NCBI GenBank assembly: GCA_922989275.2
Contig: OV277858.1
Span: forward strand, 100,922,794-100,986,793
DNA length: 64,000 bases
Direction of reading: 5' to 3'
Source of the DNA: Gari tellinella
Lineage: Eukaryota; Mollusca; Bivalvia; Cardiida; Psammobiidae
Shown: positions 52,462-60,409 of the stretch, one piece after another
How positions within the stretch are numbered: position 1 is the stretch's first letter
Layout: the number at the start of each line of letters is the position of its first letter
Notes under the pieces: generated by a model
What the model was told of the DNA's origin: nothing
Databases searched by the model: none
What the model saw: the letters and a program-made list of their open reading frames with translations, nothing else
Made by a program: the position numbers and the translations under genes

Positions 52462-52577
52462 TAATTATGATGTCTCTCCAATTAAAAAGACCTGCAAAAC
52501 TAATTGTTTTTTGCAGAAGGATTTCAAATTTTCATGAGATATGGATTAGTCTCACAAACATTGTTGAAAGTCAGCAT

Positions 52578-52800
52578 TGATCCGTTACCCCATAAATTTG
52601 CCTTTTTACACCTTTGATTTATTCCTCCACTGAAGAATATAATTCCAATTTATACAGTCAATTATATGCACCATAAAAAATATAGTTTCTATATTCTAAC
52701 AAATGATAGCTTGAAGCAGACTCAAAAGTAAAGCAGAATTTGCTGTTTAAGTGGTTTCCTTCACAAAAACTTTGATAAGTCTATGGGGTAATAGTGAGTT
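52578..52800. mobile_element. TTAA-A MITE, hairpin half lost
   Basis: GATCCGTTACCCCATAAATT to TCTATGGGGTAATAGTGAG. The terminal TTAAs are mutated. Confidence 0.8.
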
Positions 52801-52862
52801 GAAGAAACTTCTGCTGTGTCATTGGAGATATCTGATATAAAAGTACAGTTTTCTATCTTATT

Positions 52863-53058
52863 TAAATCTTTGCATGCTGCCTAACTATTTCGTCTGCAAC
52901 AACTTACTGTCGTCTGCTAATGTTCTAAAAATAGAATTTTCTAAATTTCTTTACAAAAAAGAGTCACAGTGTCAAATTGTTTTTATCCTGATGAGACGTA
53001 GAGTTCTGGATCTAAACTGTTTGCAAAAGTAATCTGCCACTAGCATGGTAAAAGTTAA
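52863..53058. mobile_element. TTAA-C MITE, diverged
   Basis: AAATCTTTGCATGCTGCCTA to CTAGCATGGTAAAAGTTAA. The left core arm is kept; the right arm is truncated. Confidence 0.8.
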
Positions 53059-53252
53059 AGTAAGAATTATAACCAGTACAAAAGTTGTATTGAATGACAA
53101 GCAAAAATAATTATGTACCTAGAATTACAGTGTTCCCTCTCTACAACGGCCCTCCAAACAATGACTCCCTCCTTACCATGACAATTGCAGCTGTTGAAGA
53201 CCTCAAATAAGACATTTATGTCCAACCTATTCATGACCGCAATACTGTCCGT

Positions 53253-53400
53253 TTAAGATTGTCGTCTGCTGTTTTTCTCAAAGATACATAATGGACATTT
53301 TGACAGAAAAACCTTAATATTGAGGCACAAACAGCTTGAATCCAGATCAGATGCCGCGTTATGCCTCGTCTGATCTGGATTCAAGCTGTTTGCAAATGTG
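53253..53400. mobile_element. C-type core with perfect hairpin
   Basis: CAAACAGCTTGAATCCAGAT ... ATCTGGATTCAAGCTGTTTG around GCCGCGTTATGCCTCG. The ends are lost. Confidence 0.75.
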
Positions 53401-53406
53401 AGCCGA

Positions 53407-53431
53407 TTTCCCTCCCTCCCTCCCTCCCTTC
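53407..53431. repeat. (CCCT)n short microsatellite
   Basis: Six CCCT units: TTCCCTCCCTCCCTCCCTCC. Confidence 0.9.
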
Positions 53432-53644
53432 GAACAACGCACACATTATTTGTCTCCCATTGGATGTCGTTGTAGAGAGGGAATACATAATGAGATAAAT
53501 TGAGATGAAAGTTCAACCATTCAAACTATCTTGCTGTGAGATTTAATCTCTTTGACAAGATTTCTTTTTGTACCTATAAATAGTCTTTTTTATGTTTAAA
53601 CTTCAAAAGCAATCATTTAAAAAATAAATAATCTGAACTTTTCA

Positions 53645-53950
53645 AGAAAAACAAAATTAACTCATTCAACACCTCGGACCTAGCTGTTTAAAATATATTA
53701 ACCCTTAGCCTGCCACTCACGACTATAGCTCCATATGCAAACAGCTTGGATCCGGATGAGACGCCGAGTAACTCGGCGTCTCATCCGGATCCAAGCTGTT
53801 TGACACTCTGACAACATTTTCAGCAATTTTGAGCAACTTTGAAGCACTTTGAAACTTGAAGCAGACGAGAAATATAGCAGACGACAATTTATTTGGCGGG
53901 CTAAGGGTTAATTACATTTGAAAACAGTGTAGACCAAGATCAGAGGGATG
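53645..53950. mobile_element. TTAA-B variant interrupted by a C-type element
   Basis: Left piece TTAACTCATTCAACACCTCG ... TTAAAATATATTAA; right piece TTAATTACATTTGAAAACAG+TGTAGACC. The two rejoin at the TTAA used by the inner element. The right half of the B copy is truncated after GATCAGAGGG. Confidence 0.8.
53698..53912. mobile_element. Inner C-type MITE with GC-rich perfect hairpin
   Basis: TTAACCCTTAGCCTGCCACT to GGCGGGCTAAGGGTTAA, TTAA on both sides. Core GGATCCGGATGAGACGCCG and its exact complement. The ends differ from other C copies (CTTAGCCTGCC), so this is a subfamily. Confidence 0.9.
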
Positions 53951-54189
53951 ATGAAGATAATTTTATATTAGTATATGGTTTAATAATTGCTATACACAAA
54001 TTGTTTTGACCTACAAAAGCTGCTGATCAAGTGTTTTAAAGGTTAGAATCATCTAACAAGAGATACAGGCAAATAAATATCAGGCATTATAGAAAATATA
54101 TAAAAGCAGCACCAATAATTGATCACAACATCATCCCCGACACAGTATTATAACATATCAACAGAGCACCCCTCAGCAGAGTTGTATAA
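53951..54189. other. Unique-looking sequence
   Basis: No feature supported. Confidence 0.4.
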
Positions 54190-54391
54190 CAGGGTTCCAG
54201 ATAAGAGTGCGTAAACCAAACATTTCCATAATTTTCTCCTTTATGTCTTATTTAAACCCTATGTTGTGACCACTCATTAGAATTGTCTCTTTGAGACGAT
54301 TCTAATTAGTGGTCACAACATACAATTTGGTGGGGAAAAAAATAACAAAGTTAGTTTTTGAAAAACCCACTTTATCTTGAGCTCTGGTATA
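54190..54391. mobile_element. hAT-F MITE, end-complete
   Basis: CAGGGTTCCAGATAAGAGTG to TTATCTTGAGCTCTG. Hairpin TCATTAGAATTGTCTCTTTG ... CAAAGAGA-type loop. Confidence 0.88.
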
Positions 54392-54475
54392 AGACATCAA
54401 AATGTACATGTACTAGTACAATCCAACCTGTTACAAGAATACAAGAATTACAAGAAGCATCAGCAAAATTACAAT

Positions 54476-54716
54476 TTAACCCTTTACTTCATAGAAACAA
54501 CTTTTTATGCATTTAATTTATTCATCCACTGAAGAAAATAATTCGATTTTATACAATAATGAATAAGCACCATATAAAATATTTTCTATATCCAATCAGA
54601 TTGCAGTTTAAAGCAGTCTGAAAATAAAGCAGAAGGTGCCTTAATGTGCATTCTGCTTTAATTTCAGCCTGCTTTTAGTAGTCACCTGACTTAAAAATTA
54701 GAAACAGGCTATGATC
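54476..54716. mobile_element. TTAA-A MITE, right end replaced
   Basis: TTAACCCTTTACTTCATAGA through AATTAGAAACAGGCTATG, where it runs into a C-like fragment (TTGCTTGGATTCAGATCAGA, 54717-54745). Confidence 0.8.
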
Positions 54717-54854
54717 TTGCTTGGATTCAGATCAGATGCCATATAACACAGCATCCAACATAAGTTGCCTCTATGGTAAAAGGGTTTAGATCCTATACTT
54801 ATATTTATGAAAGACTGCTTGTCACAAGTTGGACTTTACTAATTCTCAAAAAAT

Positions 54855-55046
54855 CAGGGCTCCAGATAAGAGGGAGTAAACTGAACAAATCAAGCATTTC
54901 CTCACTCATATTAGCATCACATCCTTGGTGATACTACTCAATAGAATCTTCTCCTCGAGACGATTCTAATGAGTAGTGACACCAAAGGGTTTAATTCAGA
55001 AATAAAGATTTTAGTTTTTGAAATACTTCCCTTATCTGAAGCCCTG
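54855..55046. mobile_element. hAT-F MITE, near-intact
   Basis: CAGGGCTCCAGATAAGAGGG to CCCTTATCTGAAGCCCTG. The terminal repeats are the best in the family here. Confidence 0.92.
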
Positions 55047-55325
55047 AAAATATACACTCCCTTATAAATATTGATCAAGAAGACTATATGCCAATGAAAA
55101 AGTACCTAAATAGGTGTACAAAATAAATTGTCTTTGAAGCATCCCTAAAAAGCCCTTTAAATGCTCTTTAAAGTACTTAGAATTCTATACTCCGTGCATA
55201 TTTAATGCAGAAATGAAAGTTTGTTCATGACAGAGTATAATATGGCATTTCCTTGATTTGCAACAGAATCACTTAAAGCACTGGTGGTGAACTTACTGGC
55301 ATAAACAAACAGGTTTTGCCACTTG

Positions 55326-55577
55326 TTAACCCTTTAACCCATAGCCTGTTTCTAGTTTTGAAGACAAGTGGTCACTTAAAGCAGGTTGAAAGTAAAGCAG
55401 AATGTGCCTTAAGGCACATTCTGCTTTACTTTCAGCCTGCTTTAAGCCATTATCTGCCAGGGTACAGAAAATATATCTTGTGGTACATGTTCATGACTTT
55501 ATTAATTGGCACTATCTTTTTCAGTCAAGAAATATATCAAAGGCATAGAAAGGCGTATTTATGGGGTAATGGGTTAA
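55326..55577. mobile_element. TTAA-A MITE, forward copy of an inverted pair
   Basis: TTAACCCTTTAACCCATAGC to TATGGGGTAATGGGTTAA. Shares the TTAA at 55574-55577 with the next, inverted copy. Confidence 0.93.
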
Positions 55578-55824
55578 CCCTTTCCCCCATAGAAGCGCCT
55601 TTTAGCGCATTCAGTTTATTCTTGCCCTGAAGAAAATAGTTCCAATTTATACATTCATAAATATGTATAATACAAAATATTTTCTATATTCTAGCAGATG
55701 ATAGCTTAAAGCAGGCTGAAAGTAAAGCAGAATGCGCTTAAAGCGCATTCTGCTTTACTTTCAACCTGCTTTAAGTGGACACCTATATTCAATACTAGAG
55801 ATATGCTATGTGGGAAAGGGTTAA
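55574..55824. mobile_element. TTAA-A MITE, reverse copy, GCGCC subtype
   Basis: TTAACCCTTTCCCCCATAGA to TATGTGGGAAAGGGTTAA. Hairpin AGAATGCGCTTAAAGCGCAT. Confidence 0.93.
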
Positions 55825-56038
55825 AGTCTCTTTCCTCAAATGGAATGATTTTATCATCAATTAGAGGAACTCATAATATCTCATAATATCTCAAAGTCTA
55901 ACAAAGCTGAGCTTTCCACACTTTTTCTTAGCAAACAATGCAGACCCAAATTTGGCACACGGTGACACCTATTACTACACTGTTGGCAAATTCTCGTTTT
56001 GCTGATACAAACATATTTTGTAAACTCAAATTCACCTA

Positions 56039-56279
56039 TTAACCCCATGAAAATGCCTTTTTACACCTTTTTTTAATTCCTCTATTGAAGAAAATAGTTC
56101 CAATTGATACAGTCAGGAATACTCAAGAAATATTTTCTATTTTCTAGCAGATGGAAGCTTCAAGCAAGCTAAAGTAAAACAGAATATGCCTTAAGGCACA
56201 TTCTTCTTTACTCTCAACCTGCTTTAAAATGGTCACCTGTCTTCAAAATTAGAAACAAGCTATGTGGGAAATGGATTAA
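56039..56279. mobile_element. TTAA-A MITE
   Basis: TTAACCCCATGAAAATGCCT to GCTATGTGGGAAATGGATTAA. Confidence 0.88.
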
Positions 56280-56344
56280 ATTGCTCTTGAAAATACATTA
56301 CAATAAGCAATGTTATTTAAACATTACTTCAGCATTTAGTTGGC

Positions 56345-56580
56345 TTAACCTGTAACCCCATAACCAGTTTCAAGTTAAAAAGACAGGTGAGCATGCATTA
56401 ATGATTTAAAGCAGGTTGAAAGTAATGCAGAATGTGCCTTATGGGGCATTCTGAAATACTTTCAGTCTGCTTTAAAGTACTATTTGCTAGAATATAGAAT
56501 ATACTTCTTATGATGCGTATTCATAACTGTGTATAAGTTGGAATTATTTTCATCAGATGAGCAATAAGTTTTAGGTGTAG
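56345..56580. mobile_element. TTAA-A MITE, right end lost
   Basis: TTAACCTGTAACCCCATAAC through AATAAGTTTTAGGTGTAG, then replaced by hAT-F sequence. Confidence 0.82.
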
Positions 56581-56582
56581 TA

Positions 56583-56715
56583 AGAGCTCCAGATAAGCCA
56601 TAAGAGAAGTTTTTCTAAAACTAAAATCTTTATTTCTGCATTAAACCCTATGCTGTTGGTGCTGTAATGAATGAGAAAATGTTAGATTTTGTTCAGTTTA
56701 CTCCCTCTTAAGTTC
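56583..56715. mobile_element. hAT-F MITE, hairpin deleted
   Basis: GAGCTCCAGATAAGCCATAA, ACCCTATGCTGTTGGTGCTG, CTCCCTCTTAAGTTC. Only one arm of the palindrome remains. Confidence 0.7.
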
Positions 56716-56967
56716 TTAACCCATTACCAGATAGCCTGTTTCTAGTTTTGAAAATAGGTGGCTACTTAAAGCAGGTTGAAAGTAAAGCAGAATGCGCCAT
56801 ATGGCACATTCTGCTTTACTTTCAGCCTGCTTTAAGCTTTTATCTGCTAAAATAAAGAAAATATCTCTGATGATACATTTTCATGACTGAATAAATTCGA
56901 CATATTTTCTTCAGTGGAGGAATAAATCAGAGGCGTAAAAAGGCGTATTTATGGGGTAATGGGTTAA
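56716..56967. mobile_element. TTAA-A MITE, intact
   Basis: TTAACCCATTACCAGATAGC to TATGGGGTAATGGGTTAA. Loop AATGCGCCATATGGCACATT. A stray right end (ATGGTGAAAATGGGTTAA) lies at 56988-57005. Confidence 0.93.
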
Positions 56968-57183
56968 ATGGAAATCTGTGTAGTTCTATGGTGAAAATGG
57001 GTTAAAAGAACCTCTCATTCGTTACTGCATAATTGCTAACAAAATGTTTACTATAGTCATTATGCTGCAGTTGAAAAATGTTCTAGTATTTCAATTGATT
57101 TGGCAAAGATTTTGGCATTTAGACTTTGCAATCAATGCATGTCATATAACAACAGAATCTAGCGTCAACACCTAGGATCTGTG

Positions 57184-57617
57184 ACCATTTGCATGCTGGG
57201 TATTATTTTGTCTGCAACAATTGTCATCTGCAACTGTTCTAAAAATAAAATTTTCGAAATTTCTTTTCAAAACAGGGTCAGAGTGTCAAACAATTTGGAT
57301 CCTGATGAGACGCCGCGTTACACGGTGTCTCATCTGGATCCAAACTGTTTGCAAAGATAATTACTGTGGCACATAATACAGTAAAACCTCTCTATTACGA
57401 CCACTAAATTATGTTAATTATTAGGGTTTTTACGAAAGGTGACTGCTTAAAGCAAGGTGACAGTGAAACAGAAAGCTCCTAAAGGAGCTTTCTGTTTCAC
57501 TTTAACCTTGCTTTAAGCTGTCACCTGTCTATTATACAATCAATTAGCCTTCGTTTTAATGGTAGCAATAGCGAGGTTTTACTGTATATGTGCCATCCTA
57601 AGCATGCAAAGATTTAA
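57184..57617. mobile_element. TTAA-C MITE interrupted by TA-D
   Basis: CCATTTGCATGCTGGGTATT and the core GATGAGACGCCGCGTTACAC lie left of the insert. TATGTGCCATCCTAAGCATG+CAAAGATTTAA lies right of it. Confidence 0.88.
57377..57586. mobile_element. TA-D MITE inserted in TTAA-C
   Basis: TACAGTAAAACCTCTCTATT to GCGAGGTTTTACTGTA, with a TA on each side. Hairpin AGCTCCTAAAGGAGCT is perfect. It post-dates the C copy. Confidence 0.93.
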
Positions 57618-57783
57618 TTATTGGCAAAGAGTTAACTGTTTTGATCGTAATTAAAATGCTGAGGAACTCAGCGTCCAACCTTGATCCAAATTGTTTATAC
57701 GTTTGATAGAATATCTACTAATACAGATGACCATGAGTCCAATTAACTGAAGAGTCGGAGCAGATCGCTATCGAGCAAGTAAT

Positions 57784-57962
57784 AGATTTACTCCATAAAT
57801 ATGCTTTTTTACACATCTATTTTAGTCCTCCATTGAAGAAAGTACAAATGTAGTTCCGATTGAAACAGTCAAGAATATGCACTGCAAGAAAAAAAATCTA
57901 TATCTAGCAGCATGATGGTAGCTCTGCAGATTCTGCTTTACTTTCAACCTGCTTTAAGTGGC
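57784..57962. mobile_element. TTAA-A partial copy
   Basis: AGATTTACTCCATAAATATG to TTTCAACCTGCTTTAAGTGG; the left hairpin arm and right end are missing. Confidence 0.75.
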
Positions 57963-57984
57963 CAACAAACTACCTTGTGTTCAG

Positions 57985-58080
57985 TATTTAAGACAACCAG
58001 TTGCTTAAAGCATTGGCTAAAAGGTAAAGCAGAATTATCCTTAACGAGAAATACTTTTACCCTGCTTTTAACAGCCTTCA
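57985..58080. mobile_element. Worn D-type hairpin
   Basis: CAGTTGCTTAAAGCATTGGC, AAAGGTAAAGCAGAATTATC, CTTTTACCCTGCTTTTAAC. Confidence 0.5.
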
Positions 58081-58137
58081 AGCTTATATTTGGAAAAATA
58101 CTTGAAATTTGATTCGTGATTCATTTCCAAAACCTCT

Positions 58138-58388
58138 TTAACTCTTTCCTCCCTGAAACTTTATATGGACAATATCAGTTTCCATTTTAGTCTAGTCAAT
58201 TTCTGACTTTTAAGGGTTGTTTTTGTCAATAATTGGCATTATCACAAACAGTGAAGACCCTGATCAGAGGGCTCCTTTCGGAGCCCTCTGATCTGGGTCT
58301 TCACTGTTTGCACAGGACAAGTGTACTACTCACATATACACTGTTTGAAAAGGACGCCTATAGGCGGGATTAGGGTTCAAAGGGTTAA
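58138..58388. mobile_element. TTAA-B MITE, intact
   Basis: TTAACTCTTTCCTCCCTGAA to GGGTTCAAAGGGTTAA. Loop GGGCTCCTTTCGGAGCCC. Nearly identical in interior to 59031-59281, so both look young. Confidence 0.93.
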
Positions 58389-58414
58389 GTAGGGACTACA
58401 TGTACTTTACTTAG

Positions 58415-58467
58415 TGTAGGAATAATAAAGAGGTGTTATTAGGTGTATTTATGGAGTAATGGGTTAA
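58415..58467. mobile_element. TTAA-A right-end fragment
   Basis: GTGTAGGAATAATAAAGAGG to TATGGAGTAATGGGTTAA. Confidence 0.75.
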
Positions 58468-58769
58468 TTATATAAGTCAATGATATTTATTTGGCACTCA
58501 AAACTTAAGATCAAACAAAAATTTACAAAGTACAATTTAATGTGCAAGTCTCTTTTAATGACTAAACCAGCCTTATACAAATAAAGTTTGTGACCATAAA
58601 ATGGTCTATAAATCTTTACCAACAAAATCAATTATAGGTCTGGTGCTAAAATCTTCCATGAAATATTCAAAACTTTAAACAGTTACATTAGTAATTTGAT
58701 CAACTTTATATTCAGCCAAACTTGTATTATGCCACTACATGTACTGCATTAAATAAACTTGTGATATTT

Positions 58770-58933
58770 TAAACCCTTTCCTCCCTGAAACTTCTTTTTG
58801 TATTAATGTATTGTTATATGAAAAACAGTGAATACCCTGATCGGAGGGCTCCCCAACTGTTTTCATAGGACAAGTGTACTCTTCACAGGTATACTGTTTG
58901 CAAAGAATGTGTATTATGCATGACTAGGGTTCA
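58770..58933. mobile_element. TTAA-B MITE, hairpin half lost
   Basis: TAAACCCTTTCCTCCCTGAA, CAGTGAATACCCTGATCGGA with the right arm missing, then GCATGACTAGGGTTCA. Confidence 0.8.
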
Positions 58934-59030
58934 CGTGACTGTTTGTTTATGCAGTGCAAAACCAATGTAGAAAGCTACTGTGAAAGCTTTTTGCATTACT
59001 TTAGTCCTGCAAAACATTGACATGGGCTAA

Positions 59031-59281
59031 TTAACTCTTTCCTCCCTGAAACTTTAAATTGACAATTCCAGTTTCCATTTTTGTCTAGTCCATTTCTGAC
59101 TTTTAAGGGTTGTTTTTGTCAATGTTTTGCATTATGACAAACAGTGAAGACCCTGATCAGAGGGCTCCTTTCGGAGCCCTCTGATCTGGGTCTTCACTGT
59201 TTGCATAGGACAAGTGTACTATTCACATGTACACTGTTTAAAAAGGACGCCAATATGCGGGACTAGGGTTCAAAGGGTTAA
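59031..59281. mobile_element. TTAA-B MITE, intact
   Basis: TTAACTCTTTCCTCCCTGAA to GGGTTCAAAGGGTTAA; a near twin of 58138-58388. Confidence 0.93.
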
Positions 59282-59297
59282 AGTGACTACATATAAG

Positions 59298-59747
59298 TAC
59301 AGTAAAACCTCTGTATCACCAACACTAAAACAAAGGCTAATTGATTGTATAAGACAGGTGACAGCTTAAAGCAAAGGTGACAGTGAAACAGAAAGCTCCT
59401 TCAGGAGCTTTCTATTTTACTATTTCCTTATTTTTAGCACTCACCTTTCTTAAACACCTTGGGCCCGTTTCATAAAGCTTTGTACGACAAATGTTGTCGT
59501 AAGTCAAAACTTTAAAATACGTTTAATATCTGATTTCTCTATCTAATCCTGTCTTGTGACACCTCTTTGGAATCGTCTTTTCAAGACGATTCCAAAAAGA
59601 TGTCACAAGACAGAATAAGATAGAGAAATAAATAATAATTTAGACTTTTATAATCTGTCTTACGACAATATTTGTCGTACAAAGTTTTATGAAACGGGCC
59701 CCTGATAATTAACATAACTTAGTGGTCATAATAGAGAGGTTTTACTA
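59298..59747. mobile_element. TA-D MITE interrupted by a GGGCCC element
   Basis: TACAGTAAAACCTCTGTATC and the hairpin lie left of the insert (to 59460). GATAATTAACATAACTTAGT to GAGAGGTTTTACTA lies right of it. Confidence 0.88.
59461..59701. mobile_element. GGGCCCGTTTCAT-type MITE
   Basis: GGGCCCGTTTCATAAAGCTT is inverted at the right as AAGTTTTATGAAACGGGCCC. The whole 241 bp folds as one long hairpin, with TTTGGAATCGTCTTTTCAAG and its complement at the centre. This end sequence is widespread in invertebrate genomes (from memory). It is the only copy in the window. Confidence 0.92.
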
Positions 59748-59800
59748 ATTTTTCAGTGGTTGTTTTCAAGTTTGACCGTAGTGCCACCCAATTCATTGCT

Positions 59801-60055
59801 TTAACCCTTTCCCCCATAGAAGCGACTTTTAGCGTATTCAATTTATTCCTCCGCTGAAGAAAATAGTTCCAGTTTATACCCTCATGAACAATTACCATTA
59901 CAAATATTTTATATAGCCTAGTAGATTTTAGCTTAAAGCAGGCTGAAAGTAAAGCAGAATGTGCCTTAAGAAGGCACATTCTGCTTTACTTTCAACCTGC
60001 TTTAAGTGGTCACCTATTTTCAAAACTAGAAGCTGGCTATCTGGTAATGGGTTAA
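59801..60055. mobile_element. TTAA-A MITE, intact, AGCGAC subtype
   Basis: TTAACCCTTTCCCCCATAGA to GGCTATCTGGTAATGGGTTAA. Loop GTGCCTTAAGAAGGCAC. Confidence 0.93.
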
Positions 60056-60134
60056 ACCTTAATCCCATATATAGAAAGACTCTTCAATCCCTTTACATTC
60101 ACCTCATAGAAATGTATTTGCATGCTTTTACCTT

Positions 60135-60238
60135 GCAATAGAAAACTTTTCCTGCATCCTGACAGCTGGAAGCTTAATGCAGGCTGAAAGTAAAGCAGCA
60201 CACTCCTTTGGGAGCTTTCTGCTTTTCTTTCAGTTTGC
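60135..60238. mobile_element. A-type hairpin remnant
   Basis: GCTTAATGCAGGCTGAAAGT, AAAGCAGCACACTCCTTTGG, TTTCTTTCAGTTTGCTT. Both terminal repeats are gone. Confidence 0.6.
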
Positions 60239-60372
60239 TTAACCCGTTACCTGATTGCTTGTTTCTAAGTTTTGAAAACAGATGATCACTTAAAGCAGTT
60301 TGAAAGGAAAGCAGAATACACCTTAAGGCACATTCTGCTTTACTAGAAACAGGCTATGGAGTAATGGGTTAA
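60239..60372. mobile_element. TTAA-A MITE, deleted, next to the 919-aa frame
   Basis: TTAACCCGTTACCTGATTGC to GCTATGGAGTAATGGGTTAA, only 134 bp. It begins 38 bp beyond the stop codon at 60410 and would lie in the 3' UTR if the frame is a terminal exon. Confidence 0.88.
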
Positions 60373-60409
60373 TTAAATTGCACCAACTAATATATAGTCA
60401 ACTAAGAGA

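Noticed and set aside
55289..55326. Donor-like GCCA|GTAAGT on the minus strand near 55292
   Set aside because: The upstream sequence is a TTAA-A end within 25 bp, leaving no room for an acceptor.
12184..55630. Recurring open frames encoding LKQVESKAECALRHILLYF-like peptides (for example 13370-13567, 19226-19008, 33278-33093, 47817-47590, 55316-55630)
   Set aside because: They are translations of the TTAA-A hairpin in one strand. They recur only because the element does, start and stop at varied points, and lack gene signals.
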